A stretch of 64,000 nucleotides of DNA from Xenorhabdus kozodoii (lineage in GTDB: Bacteria; Pseudomonadota; Gammaproteobacteria; Enterobacterales; Enterobacteriaceae), in NCBI RefSeq assembly GCF_002632875.1, contig NZ_NJCX01000018.1, positions 1 to 64,000 of the forward strand, in the 5' to 3' direction. Below are positions 17,754-26,552 of the stretch, in pieces. The stretch's first letter is position 1. Every line of letters starts with the position of its first letter. Below the pieces are notes generated by a model. The model worked only from the letters and a program-made list of their open reading frames with translations, ran no database searches and had not been told where the DNA came from. A program made the translations under genes and the position numbers.

Positions 17754-18659
17754 TTAAAATGGAATGGCCGCTTTAACGAAAATTTGGGAACCCGCTGGGC
17801 GATGGCTGACGATAAAGTCTTTTTGCCATTTCAACGTCACCAGCCAGCCTTTATCATTGGCATAGCGAAGGGAGGGACCCAAACCCACCGCGCTGGCTTT
17901 ACCTCCGGCTGAGTTTGTCCCACTATCATTGGTAACCTGCTGGAAGACATAACCGCCAACGCCTACGACAAAACCATTGCCAAATCCCCACCCCAGCGCA
18001 TAATCCGCATGCAGTGCCTGACCAGAGGTCGTCTTGGTGGCTTTGTTGCGGAAGTTGACATCATACATCACTTTTAAATCGGCATTGATGCCGTAAGCCG
18101 GAAAATAGCTGATCGCCCCAACCGGTTGGGCTGTCCAATAATTTTTTCCCAGGTTGGCAAGATCGTGGCGGTTATAGTGGCCTGTTGGTGCGTTAACATT
18201 CACGCCAATAACATAAGCTAAATCCGGTGCGGGGTGGTAACCCAAAGCAGGACCCAAGGTGATATCCCCGATCCCCTTGCTGTTGCTGTGTTTGCCAGCG
18301 GCATCAGCGGTAACATCCAATAACGGCACGATCGCATGGTAAGCCAGTTGGCCGCCAAAAACCTGTTTTTCCGTCACCCAGACCAGCCGAGGGGCAAGGA
18401 CGTTGACGTTGACTTTAAAACCCGGAACCGGGATCACATCGCCATGCGCGCCCTTAAGTTTGTTGTAGTGAATATTGCCACCATAAAACAGGGCGTGAAT
18501 GCCCGCTGGCGGTAACGCACCGGAGAGATAGTTATCCAGCCCATCGGGATAGGCTCCAACTCCTCCTTCTGTCGCCATCGCGCCATGACTGACCATCGCC
18601 AGACCACCGGGCAGTGATAAAAGCGCAACATAAATGAGTTGTCTGAATTTTGACGTCAT
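17754..18659 (-). CDS. MetA-type outer-membrane channel of aromatic catabolism
   Basis: This 301-residue protein has a signal peptide (hydrophobic residues 9-25, cleavage probably after GAMA) and a beta-rich mature part ending in phenylalanine (KAAIPF), typical of outer-membrane barrels. It matches the Phenol_MetA_deg family (COG4313), which accompanies degradation of phenols, terpenes and other hydrophobic aromatics and is thought to aid their uptake. It is the last gene of the upper operon, 59 bases after the CrtI-like gene. A role in entry of indole or a related compound is inferred from position. AGAGGA precedes the ATG. Confidence 0.8.
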   Translation of the reverse strand: MTSKFRQLIYVALLSLPGGLAMVSHGAMATEGGVGAYPDGLDNYLSGALPPAGIHALFYGGNIHYNKLKGAHGDVIPVPGFKVNVNVLAPRLVWVTEKQVFGGQLAYHAIVPLLDVTADAAGKHSNSKGIGDITLGPALGYHPAPDLAYVIGVNVNAPTGHYNRHDLANLGKNYWTAQPVGAISYFPAYGINADLKVMYDVNFRNKATKTTSGQALHADYALGWGFGNGFVVGVGGYVFQQVTNDSGTNSAGGKASAVGLGPSLRYANDKGWLVTLKWQKDFIVSHRPAGSQIFVKAAIPF

Positions 18660-18718
18660 AAAATTTTCCTCTCTGTAAGAGATGAATTGATAAAAAATGA
18701 AAGGATTGGCTAAGTTGA

Positions 18719-20320
18719 TCAGCGCCGCACAAGCCGGCGAGCGACAAGGTAGCCGGAAGTCCCGCTTAATCCGGGGCCTGGGTGGGTTGAAGCCCCAATG
18801 TGAAACACGTTACTGACTGGCGTTTGGTGCGCCTTTGCACCTTGCGAGGACGCAAATGGGCGTAGCCAGAAAAATTGATCCGGTGAACAAATCCCCGAAT
18901 AGGGATCGCCGCCTGACAAGTTGCAGTTCAATGCCTGTAAGTCCGCCGGTGAATAGGCTCTGCGACCCACAATCGAAGCGGAAAAACCCGCCATCACCGT
19001 TTCCAGACGTGCCTGAATGCGATCCGCAACCGCTTCGCGGATCGTGTCATTCCATTTGCCATCTGCCGGAATTGGAATTTCGCCCAAAGCATCACCTTTA
19101 AGCTGGGTGGGCAACTCCTGCATTTGAATCCACAAGATCCACCCCCCTTCTGGGGCGCGGGAAGGATCAAGGGCGATTGGCTGCCCTATTGCCAGTGTCG
19201 GGTGGCTTGGCAGATAACCGTTGTTGGCTTGTGTGACGGATAAACACACGTGTTCCATGCTTTCTGTCAGGTGGACAAGGGGGACATGGCGTAATTCAGG
19301 ATCACACCACGGGGGCGGCGTGCTCAAGGCAAAATGAATCTGCATTCCCCCACGCCCATAACGATAGTTTCGCGCCTGTTGCAAGACAGGTTCGGGGATC
19401 CTATCCAGCAGGTGACCATAAAGTTGTTGGGGCGTTACATTACAGACCACCGCTTCACTGGCGTGGTAAACCTGCCCTGCGACTATCACCCCCGAAGCGC
19501 GGCGTTTTTTCCCCTGCCCTTGGCTGATGATGCGGTCAACCTGAGCCTGGGTGATAAACCGACCACCGTGTTGCTCGGTGATCTGTTTTAGCGCCTCGAC
19601 AATGCGCATACTCCCGCCTTTCACCACCGGCATCCCGCCTGCAATCACGGCGGCAAAGGTGAGTTTACCTATCAGGGCGGAGCTGGCATCATCCGGCCCC
19701 AACCCGGTATGCAATACCCACGGCGCTAACAGGGCGCGACTAAAATCAGACTGTAATTCACGTTCAGCCCAGCGCCGGAAAGTTTCCAATGAACGACCGG
19801 CAAACCCGGTCAATCCCTCCATGCCGCGTTTGCGCCATTCAGAAAACAGTAGCTTGGCTATGCCGAAGCTATAGGGATTTTGCCCAAGCAAGCCAAAGAT
19901 CAAACCGGCATCATCATGAAAGATTTGCTGGGCCATGCGCGTTAATGCTTCGCCATCACCTGCCGCCATTTCATCGAGCCGCAAGGCAGAGGCCAGAATA
20001 TCCCGTTTTAAAGCAATGCTTTTGCCATTGGGTTGAACCAGCCCGGTCGCATAATCACTTTGCATGAATTCCAGGCCGGCCTGTTCCAACGCCGGCCTGA
20101 GTTCTTGATAAGCCGGGCTACCCAAAAACAGCGGATACCAGCAAGAGAGCACATCATGGGTATAACCGGGAAAAAGGGCTTCCGTGCGAATACAACCCCC
20201 AAGAACGGCATTACGTTCCAGTACCAGTACGGATTTGCCCCATTTTGCCAACAAAGCGGCACACACCAGCGAGTTGATGCCACTGCCGATAATAATCACT
20301 TGTGGCCTGGACGCTGTCAT
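18719..20320 (-). CDS. CrtI-like FAD-dependent oxidoreductase
   Basis: The 533-residue protein has the phytoene-desaturase plan: an N-terminal FAD fold VIIIGSGINSLVCAALLAKWG, a glycine-rich GGCIRTEALFPG, and a C-terminal FAD-contacting segment PGPGLSGTSGY. No carotenoid genes are present. Its start overlaps the stop of the isatin-hydrolase-like gene as ATGA, so it belongs to the indole-type operon. One possible job is oxidation of a hydroxylated indoline or dioxindole on the way to isatin; this is inference. GGGAG lies seven bases before the ATG. Confidence 0.78.
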   Translation of the reverse strand: MTASRPQVIIIGSGINSLVCAALLAKWGKSVLVLERNAVLGGCIRTEALFPGYTHDVLSCWYPLFLGSPAYQELRPALEQAGLEFMQSDYATGLVQPNGKSIALKRDILASALRLDEMAAGDGEALTRMAQQIFHDDAGLIFGLLGQNPYSFGIAKLLFSEWRKRGMEGLTGFAGRSLETFRRWAERELQSDFSRALLAPWVLHTGLGPDDASSALIGKLTFAAVIAGGMPVVKGGSMRIVEALKQITEQHGGRFITQAQVDRIISQGQGKKRRASGVIVAGQVYHASEAVVCNVTPQQLYGHLLDRIPEPVLQQARNYRYGRGGMQIHFALSTPPPWCDPELRHVPLVHLTESMEHVCLSVTQANNGYLPSHPTLAIGQPIALDPSRAPEGGWILWIQMQELPTQLKGDALGEIPIPADGKWNDTIREAVADRIQARLETVMAGFSASIVGRRAYSPADLQALNCNLSGGDPYSGICSPDQFFWLRPFASSQGAKAHQTPVSNVFHIGASTHPGPGLSGTSGYLVARRLVRR

Positions 20321-21117
20321 GATGCCGCTCCCGAAAAGGATTCAACTAATGCCAGAACACGCAACGGGCTGCCCGATCCGCCGCCGATTTTGAGGGGAGC
20401 AGCAATAATGACCGCGCCAGTCGGTGGCAACAAATCAAGATTTTTCAAACACTGTAAGCCATATTTATTCGCCCCATGCATCAAGGTATGGCAGGGATAA
20501 GCCACAGGCCAGGCGTAAGATTGCCCCGCATCCGTATTAATGGTTTCGACCCCAAATCCTCGGATGTCACGCTCATGGATCAACCACTCCACCGCTTCCT
20601 GACTTGGTCCCGGCGTGTGGGCACCATCATCACGCATATTGAGGAAACGAACCGGATCGTCTGCCCGTTTTGACCAATCGGTTCTCAGCAGTAACCATGC
20701 ACCGGCGGGAATCGTCCCATGCTGCTTTTCCCAGCTTTGTAAAAACTCAACCGTCAATATCCAGTCTGGATCTTGTGCCACCGGTTGACTGGCATCCACC
20801 ACCACCGCTGGCGCTACAAAATTGTGCACGGGGATGGTATCGACGGTGTTATCTGGCTGATCTTTGCCACTGACCCAGTGTATCGGTGCATCAAAATGGG
20901 TTCCGGTATGCTCACCACAACTAAAATTGTTCCAGTACCAACCTGGACCATTTTCATCATAGTGAGAAATGCGCTCCATTTTGAATGCCCAAACCTGGCC
21001 AAATTGCGCCGGCAACTGCAAGGCCGGAAAATCCGCCGTTAATGTCTGTGTCAGGTCGATGATTTTTACACTGCCCTGATTTAACGCAGCAACAAACGCA
21101 GTTAACGCACTGTTCAT
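20317..21117 (-). CDS. Cyclase-family hydrolase, isatin-hydrolase-like
   Basis: This 266-residue protein carries the cyclase-family metal motif HTGTHFDAPIHW: H70, H74, D76 and H80, with W81 following. The same fold includes bacterial kynurenine formamidase and isatin hydrolase, both of which open a cyclic or acyl amide next to an anthranilate-type ring. Length, the FSCGEHTGTH context and the nearby indole-type monooxygenase favour isatin hydrolase, which turns isatin into isatinate. Formamidase activity on N-formylanthranilate is the main alternative. The neighbours are the flavin reductase (42 bases upstream) and the CrtI-like gene (overlap). Confidence 0.78.
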   Translation of the reverse strand: MNSALTAFVAALNQGSVKIIDLTQTLTADFPALQLPAQFGQVWAFKMERISHYDENGPGWYWNNFSCGEHTGTHFDAPIHWVSGKDQPDNTVDTIPVHNFVAPAVVVDASQPVAQDPDWILTVEFLQSWEKQHGTIPAGAWLLLRTDWSKRADDPVRFLNMRDDGAHTPGPSQEAVEWLIHERDIRGFGVETINTDAGQSYAWPVAYPCHTLMHGANKYGLQCLKNLDLLPPTGAVIIAAPLKIGGGSGSPLRVLALVESFSGAAS

Positions 21118-21159
21118 GAGTCATGTTCTCCTGAATGTTTTCCCAACAGAATAAGGCTG

Positions 21160-21708
21160 TTATATCTCATGAACATCATGAAGTCCGGTAAACATGCCAC
21201 TATGAAAAACCAGTGGCTTACCTTCGATACTGGCAATGCGTTTGACTTGTCCAATCACCAACAAGTGATCCCCCAAGTGCGTTTGCTGGTGATTGGCGCA
21301 AACCAGGGTTGCTATCGCGCCCCCAATGGAGGGGATACCTTCAGGCGTTTCCTGCACCGGAATATCCTGAAATTTATTTTCCACCCGTGAACTGGCAAAA
21401 CGCAGAGCCAGCTCCCGATGGTCACAGCCAAGAATGCTGATCGTAAAATATTCACAGTCACGGAATACGGCAAGATTCGGGGAGTGTTCCACCAGACTCC
21501 AGAGCACCAAAGGCGGCTCCAGCGAAAGCGAAGCAAATGAGTTGATGGTCAACCCCACATCACGCCCTTCGGCAGTACGTGTCGCAACAATGGCAACGCC
21601 GGTCGGATACTTTCCCAACAGTGAGCGCAACATCCTGCCTTCAAACTCGGTTGCGCCCCACTCACTCTCAAGCAACGACATTTGGGTATTGATATTCAGG
21701 GTATTCAT
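21160..21708 (-). CDS. Flavin reductase of a two-component monooxygenase
   Basis: This 182-residue protein belongs to the flavin reductase-like (StyB/HpaC) family. PTGVAIVATR near residue 35, the TINSFASLSLEPPLVLWSL block near residue 54 that binds flavin, and a later GDHLLVIGQV are characteristic. It would reduce free FAD with NAD(P)H and feed it to the oxygenase encoded 15 bases upstream. The arrangement equals styAB and the iifC/iifD pair of indole degraders. GGGGGAAAAC precedes the ATG. Confidence 0.88.
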   Translation of the reverse strand: MNTLNINTQMSLLESEWGATEFEGRMLRSLLGKYPTGVAIVATRTAEGRDVGLTINSFASLSLEPPLVLWSLVEHSPNLAVFRDCEYFTISILGCDHRELALRFASSRVENKFQDIPVQETPEGIPSIGGAIATLVCANHQQTHLGDHLLVIGQVKRIASIEGKPLVFHSGMFTGLHDVHEI

Positions 21709-21723
21709 GTAGTTTTCCCCCGT

Positions 21724-22968
21724 TTATGCCCGAATTTCTTCAATCATCTGTGAATGAATATACTCTTCACAGGCGTGGGGATCTTCCCACCACGGAAACA
21801 GTACCGGAGGATGGTTGAAAGCATTGGCAATGGTGCTGGCGAGTGTCGGCAAGCGTTGGGCGGCACCCAGTAAATCCAGAATGTGTGGCTTTGGTGGGAT
21901 AAGCAGACTGTTTGTCCACTCGACAACGTAGTGACCGTATTGCCAGAATTGTTCGAAGGTATCGTGCATCCATTCAGCCGTGAAAGGCTTGTCACCACGG
22001 GCAAGGATCGCCTCGTAGTAGACTTTGCTGGCTTTTGTTGCATTATTCGAACCTTGCCCGGTGATGGGGTCATTGGTAACCACCGCATCCCCCAACCCAA
22101 AAACCTGACGGCCAGAAGGCAAAGTCAGCACCGGCTTACGAACCACGGGGGCAAAGCGTCCCGCCAGAATACCGTTTTCATCGGTCAGCTCCACCTGTTC
22201 ACAACGTTCAGACTCCCACGGCAGGAAAGTCTTAAGGATCTGCTTGCTATAGGCCAGATGTTCCTGCGGTGTTCTGGCCTCTTGCCAGCCATCCATTGCC
22301 CCACCGGGAATACCTTCAAATACCATGATGTCGCAGGGACCATTCAGGGTCAGGGCAGGGAAAACAAAATACTCGCCCACGCCTGGGATCAAGTTAAAAG
22401 AAACACGGGAATATTCTGGCGTTGGCAACATACCCTTGACATAAGTCAGTGCCAGTGCGCGCCGGGGTTGATCATAGGGAGAGCGTGAAGCATCGCGCTC
22501 CATTAATCGCACAATTTCCCCTTTCCCTGCGGCCAAAATGACCAGTTCATGGCGGGCAGCCAGGCGTTCCAGTTCAGCAACCCCGACATCGCTAATTTCC
22601 AGCTTGCCGCCACGGGAAACAAATGACTCCAGCCAAAATGGCATCTTAATACGTTGATCGACCGCTTGCGCATAGTTGTCGAGCCGTGCACTCCAGCCAA
22701 TTGCCTTGTCATTGGGAAATTCGGGATGTGGCACAGTAAAACCGATACCTTCAACGGGCGGACATTGGGTTTCCCACTGATTCAAGCCTAAATCACGTTC
22801 AAATTGCAAAGAAGAATCGAACATGCACTGACTCGACAAAACCCGACCATGGCGAATATCATCAGGCGTACGGTTGGTGACCACAGTGACTTGATAGCCC
22901 TTGTCAAGCAGACCAAGGGCCAGAGGTAGTCCAGCTTGGCCACCTCCTACGATTGCGATATGACGCAT
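21724..22968 (-). CDS. Styrene/indole monooxygenase oxygenase component
   Basis: This 414-residue FAD-dependent group E monooxygenase resembles StyA and IifC. The N-terminal fold is IAIVGGGQAGLPLALGLL. Later come VILAAGKGEIVR and FGLGDAVVTNDPITGQGSNN near residue 290, which matches the family's FAD-binding C-terminal motif. It epoxidises styrene-like or indole double bonds using reduced FAD supplied by the partner reductase. Indole oxidation is favoured by the isatin-hydrolase-like and dehydrogenase neighbours and by the lack of styrene-oxide isomerase or phenylacetaldehyde genes. GAGGAAC precedes the ATG. Confidence 0.87.
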   Translation of the reverse strand: MRHIAIVGGGQAGLPLALGLLDKGYQVTVVTNRTPDDIRHGRVLSSQCMFDSSLQFERDLGLNQWETQCPPVEGIGFTVPHPEFPNDKAIGWSARLDNYAQAVDQRIKMPFWLESFVSRGGKLEISDVGVAELERLAARHELVILAAGKGEIVRLMERDASRSPYDQPRRALALTYVKGMLPTPEYSRVSFNLIPGVGEYFVFPALTLNGPCDIMVFEGIPGGAMDGWQEARTPQEHLAYSKQILKTFLPWESERCEQVELTDENGILAGRFAPVVRKPVLTLPSGRQVFGLGDAVVTNDPITGQGSNNATKASKVYYEAILARGDKPFTAEWMHDTFEQFWQYGHYVVEWTNSLLIPPKPHILDLLGAAQRLPTLASTIANAFNHPPVLFPWWEDPHACEEYIHSQMIEEIRA

Positions 22969-23012
22969 AGTATGTTCCTCTTTCGTTTTACTTTGGATAG
23001 GTGCGCTTGCAC

Positions 23013-23801
23013 CTACTCCGCCAGCCGCGGAATAGCGGGTTTTGCCTGTTCGGGTCCCATGGCTGAATAACCACCATCAACGGCATAATCCGCACCGGTG
23101 ACAAAACTCGCCAAATCGGATAAGAGAAATGCCACGACCTGAGCCACTTCTTCTGGGTGACCGATACGGCCAAGCAGGTGATAATCTGCGGCAACGGTAT
23201 CGGCTTTCTGTCGATGCCCTTGGGTTAACTCATCCATAACTCGTGACCAAATCCACCCCGGTGAAACCGAGTTAACGCGGATATGGTCAGCGGCATAATC
23301 CATTGCCATACTGCGGGTGATTTGCAGTAATGTGGCTTTTGAGGCGGGGTATAACCAACGGCCTGTCTGGGCAATCGAGGAGGAAATGCTGGTGAAGTTA
23401 ACAATGGCCCCCCCTCCGGCGGCAATAAGATAAGGGCGAACAAATTGAGCGGCTCTGACGGCACTGATCACATTGGTATTTAAAGCCGTTAACCACGTTT
23501 CACGGCCAGAATTGGCGCCATCATCCAGATAAGTGGCGGCAAGGTTGATGAGGTAGTCCAGACGGTCATAATAAGCAACAACGTCATGTATTCCTGCAGA
23601 AAGCTGTTTGTCGTCAGTAATATCGACGCGCCAAAAATGGATGGATTCCGGTTGCAGGCTGGCCACTTTTTCCCCACCGGCCTGATCAATATCGAAAATC
23701 GCGACCTTAACCCCATATTCACTCAATACCTTGGCAACGGTCGCACCAATTTTGGTCGCCCCGCCAGTGACAATAGCGACTTTATTATTTAAGCCCTGCA
23801 T
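23013..23801 (-). CDS. Short-chain dehydrogenase of the indole-type operon
   Basis: This 262-residue classical SDR has the nucleotide-binding start KVAIVTGGATKIGATVAKVL, the NLAATYLDD region, and the catalytic Ser-Tyr-Lys set (FTSISSS then YPASKA). IifB of Acinetobacter, an SDR, oxidises the indole-2,3-dihydrodiol formed after epoxidation; this gene lies next to the oxygenase in the same way. I start it at ATG 23801, after AAGGGGAA at good spacing; an upstream ATG at 23822 has no ribosome binding site. It is the first gene of the upper operon. Substrate is inferred. Confidence 0.85.
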   Translation of the reverse strand: MQGLNNKVAIVTGGATKIGATVAKVLSEYGVKVAIFDIDQAGGEKVASLQPESIHFWRVDITDDKQLSAGIHDVVAYYDRLDYLINLAATYLDDGANSGRETWLTALNTNVISAVRAAQFVRPYLIAAGGGAIVNFTSISSSIAQTGRWLYPASKATLLQITRSMAMDYAADHIRVNSVSPGWIWSRVMDELTQGHRQKADTVAADYHLLGRIGHPEEVAQVVAFLLSDLASFVTGADYAVDGGYSAMGPEQAKPAIPRLAE

Positions 23802-23883
23802 AAAGGGTTCCCCTTTTGTCATATGCCCGACCTGAGTGATTCAATAAATCATGAGGGGGTATCATTACGTGAAATAAGGAGAT

Positions 23884-24037
23884 TCAAATAGCCGCTATAT
23901 GCAGAAAAGATCCATCCAGTGCAGATATATACTTGTCGCCTTTCAGGAACAGCAGGTTGTCGGGCTGATTGAGCAGCATCGCTGGACTCGCGATATTCAG
24001 ACGTATGGCAAGAGCCGGCAATGTGATACGCGTCCTT
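23884..24037 (-). pseudogene. Possible minus-strand protein remnant
   Basis: A frame of about 50 codons on the minus strand reads RITLPALAIRLNIASPAMLL, then NQPDNLLFLKGDKYISALDG, and stops at 23884-23886. It looks protein-like but has no start and no family I recognise. It overlaps the 5' end of a weak plus-strand frame and probably marks recombination debris between the upper operon and the MFS pseudogene. Confidence 0.2.
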
Positions 24038-24059
24038 CTTTGTTAGCCACTAGTCATAT

Positions 24060-24553
24060 ACAGCAGAGAGACAGCGCTTCCTCTGCTGTTTTAATAAATA
24101 TTTTTCGTAGTTTGGGTGGCTCATGTGGTACTGCTATGTTGGGCACACTTTTTATTTCGTATTTCAATATTCACATTTATGATATTAAAATATCTCTACT
24201 ATCTAGTAACCGTGTGTTTGTTTATTATCTTAACAGTATCAAGAACATGATGATTAATCATGGTTTGGAAACTAATTTTCAGAATATTAAACATACAGCG
24301 ATTGTTATATACCAATCGCCTTTCAAGATGCGTCTTATATCTCCCCGCTACGCGGGGAGATATAAACACTCTCGTTGGTTTGCAAGCGGCAACTTGAAGT
24401 TAGATTGGTATATTGGAGCAGAAGATAGTACAACAAACCCAAATTATGGTTTTTAATGACTTGTTTTTGATCATGGGAGGAATAATGCTGATCACAGTTT
24501 TTTTAGTCTTGTTTTCCACCTATGATTTCAATTTATATTTGATTAAGAGGTAA
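24060..24553 (+). pseudogene. Broken DHA2 (EmrB-type) MFS exporter, split by a MITE
   Basis: Residues SAVLINIFRSLGGSCGTAML and the following segment match the last helices of EmrB-type DHA2 transporters. After a 105-bp MITE at 24308-24412 the original frame resumes as LEQKIVQQTQIMVFNDLFLI and ends MLITVFLVLFSTYDFNLYLIKR with TAA at 24551-24553. The N-terminal two thirds are missing. With the adaptor fragment at 25290 it is the relic of a tripartite multidrug exporter. Confidence 0.65.
24308..24412. repeat. 105-bp MITE-like repeat, copy 2, inside MFS pseudogene
   Basis: It starts TATACCAATCGCCTTTC and ends GAAGTTAGATTGGTATA, with core CTCCCCGCTACGCGGGGAG. It interrupts the reading frame of the EmrB-type pseudogene, which shows that the repeat has moved or been inserted rather than being a fixed intergenic signal. 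Confidence 0.88.
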
Positions 24554-24558
24554 TCATA

Positions 24559-25188
24559 ATGAATCAACAAAAATCAATGACTATTTATCATTATTTATTA
24601 TCGCGTGATGCGATAATGACTCTTATCATTCCTATTATTCTTTACAATATCATGTATTGGATAATGGGAGTTGGTATTGCTGTGCTGACAGTAGCCCTTT
24701 ATTCTGGAGGTCTACAGTTGGTTAGCCGGCAGAGAAATTCTTTATTCATAGTTTTTTTTATAATGGCATCAGGGGGTAGTCACTACCTTTATCTTCATGG
24801 ATATACTTTGTTTAATATTAATAAGGAAAGTGTCTTTTTATCTGTTAGTGGTGCTCTTTCTGTAGTAGTAATATTTGGTTTTTACTCTGTAATAAAGCAA
24901 CCAATCATACGGACAATAGCTGAACAAGCTATGCCAAGATTGAAGAGTATCCCTGCATATGGTACCGCATTGTATACTAGAGCTTGGCATGAAGTTACAA
25001 TAGCTTGGATTTTGATCTTTTCATTGAAAGCGGCGGGGGTCTATATTCTTTCTTTTCAAAGCAATGTGCCTATTGATGTAATTATTTTTATTAGTGGATG
25101 GCCATTAACAATTTTGATGATATTGTTTAGTTTTCATTGGCCAAAATATCGTTGGAAATCCAATTTAAATAATATAAACGATAAATAA
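24559..25188 (+). CDS. Multi-pass inner-membrane protein, VC0807-like
   Basis: This 209-residue protein has about six hydrophobic segments (around residues 15-35, 38-55, 60-78, 88-110, 148-168, 175-195), no signal peptide and a basic, asparagine-rich tail. It weakly recalls the VC0807 family of small membrane proteins; I would not give it a function. It lies between the two exporter remnants and shares their low GC, which differs from the catabolic operons and suggests separate origin. GAGGTAATCATA precedes the ATG. Confidence 0.6.
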   Translation: MNQQKSMTIYHYLLSRDAIMTLIIPIILYNIMYWIMGVGIAVLTVALYSGGLQLVSRQRNSLFIVFFIMASGGSHYLYLHGYTLFNINKESVFLSVSGALSVVVIFGFYSVIKQPIIRTIAEQAMPRLKSIPAYGTALYTRAWHEVTIAWILIFSLKAAGVYILSFQSNVPIDVIIFISGWPLTILMILFSFHWPKYRWKSNLNNINDK

Positions 25189-25289
25189 AAAATATAAATA
25201 CATTAAATATTTCAATTATTTTTTACTAAACAGCACTTAACCCTATGTTATTAAAATTAATTATTATGAATATTAATTTTTTGTAACAA

Positions 25290-25487
25290 GTGGATAATTT
25301 AATGGAAAAATTTGGAATGATTATGATAAAAAACATTAAGATAATTATTGTTATTTCCATTATTCTCCTATCGGGTATTTATTTTTATTGGTATTTTTAT
25401 TGGCGTTTTTTTCAAACCACAAATAATGCTTATGTGCAAGCAAGCATTACAAATGTTAACTCCCGATTAAGCGCTATACCAATCTAA
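25290..25487 (+). pseudogene. HlyD/EmrA-type adaptor, truncated by a MITE
   Basis: The first 60 residues show a cytoplasmic stub, one membrane helix (IIIVISIILLSGIYFYWYFY) and then TTNNAYVQASITNVNSRLSA, the standard start of EmrA-type periplasmic adaptors. The reading frame runs into the MITE at 25475 and ends after LSAIPI, where the last four residues come from the repeat. The remaining three quarters of the gene are gone. A start at ATG 25302 or 25317 is also possible. Confidence 0.75.
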
Positions 25488-25579
25488 CTTCACGATGCGT
25501 GTGATTTCTCCCCGCTTCGCGGGGAGAAATCAACACGCTCATTGGTTTTCACGCTGCAACTTGTAGTTGGATTGGTATA
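25475..25579. repeat. 105-bp MITE-like repeat, copy 3
   Basis: It starts TATACCAATCTAACTTC, has core CTCCCCGCTTCGCGGGGAG, and ends GTAGTTGGATTGGTATA. It terminates the EmrA-type reading frame. The following 130 bases to 25711 hold a short plus-strand frame (ALRWDFISAAAMIPNTSVSP) that may be another relic; nothing firmer is seen. Confidence 0.88.
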
Positions 25580-25711
25580 GATTTGAGGGAGAAGAGGAAA
25601 AAGAAGATTTAAAGTTTATTCAATAAGGCAGCACTTCGGTGGGATTTTATATCCGCCGCCGCAATGATCCCCAATACCTCAGTATCGCCTATTGCTGGCG
25701 GCATTCTTACA

Positions 25712-26293
25712 TTAGAAACGATAACCTAAACCGACATTAAACCCATTGATACCCTGATCTTTGCTACTGTATTTCGCGGATGAGCCTTCATAACCGGCAT
25801 AAAGGCTGAGGTTTTGAATGGGGTTGAATTCCACTCCCGCACCATAGGCGAAATGAGTCGATTCTTTATTTATATTCCAGGAATAATGGCTAATTTTACC
25901 CTTTATTTCTTCATATTCGTTCTCAAAGAGATCAATTTTAGAATGGGAAAAACCCAATAAGCCATATATACTCACGCCATCGTCAATGCGGTATGCTGGG
26001 CCAACCATCAATGAATAATATTTCAGATCAGCACTGCCTTTCCAGGACTGGTTATTATTATTGTAACTGCCATTTTTACTGCCTTTCATATAGGTAAATG
26101 AACCCATAATAATAACCGGAGAATCCCATTCATAGCTGTAATGAAGATTGGCGCCACGAATAGTTTTAAAATCCTGAACCTGGCTTTGCGCATAACCTAC
26201 AGCCACAGTCTGAGAATCTGCATAAGTGACGGAGCCATATATAAAGCTGGATACGACTAAAGTGGCAAGAAGCGCATTTTTCATCACCATCAA
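25712..26293 (-). CDS. OmpX/Ail-family outer-membrane protein
   Basis: The 193-residue protein has a signal peptide (LLATLVVSSFIYGSVTYA, cleaved before DSQ) and an eight-stranded barrel pattern of alternating aromatic residues ending GFNVGLGYRF. Ail, OmpX, PagC and Lom proteins confer serum resistance and adhesion in enterobacteria. The extracellular loops (asparagine-rich near residue 78, charged near 125) are the variable parts. ATG 26293 or 26284 may be the start; AAAGG lies upstream. It is a single-gene unit. Confidence 0.88.
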   Translation of the reverse strand: MMVMKNALLATLVVSSFIYGSVTYADSQTVAVGYAQSQVQDFKTIRGANLHYSYEWDSPVIIMGSFTYMKGSKNGSYNNNNQSWKGSADLKYYSLMVGPAYRIDDGVSIYGLLGFSHSKIDLFENEYEEIKGKISHYSWNINKESTHFAYGAGVEFNPIQNLSLYAGYEGSSAKYSSKDQGINGFNVGLGYRF

Positions 26294-26552
26294 GAATTAC
26301 CTTTCATGTTTATTAAACGTTTTAACCGTTTAAAGTATAGATAGCTTCTGTCAGGCAATCGGATAAAATGCAACAAATGTGAGTCATATTGGATTATTGA
26401 TAGCATCACCATGACTTATATTGCGCCGGTGTATTGCCATTTTTAAATCAGGGTTATTTTTTGATATCAACCAAGTCGAAAAAAACGCGTTACTATTTTT
26501 GATTGTCAGTCTCAAACGCGAGTCCCACTCTACCTAACTAAAGGAAGTGACA

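Noticed and set aside
21160..22968. Styrene degradation operon styAB
   Set aside because: There is no styrene-oxide isomerase (styC) or phenylacetaldehyde dehydrogenase (styD); the neighbours suit indole.
23899..24456. A 185-codon plus-strand frame taken as one gene
   Set aside because: It joins unrelated debris, part of an MFS gene and a translated MITE; the real relic is described at 24060-24553.
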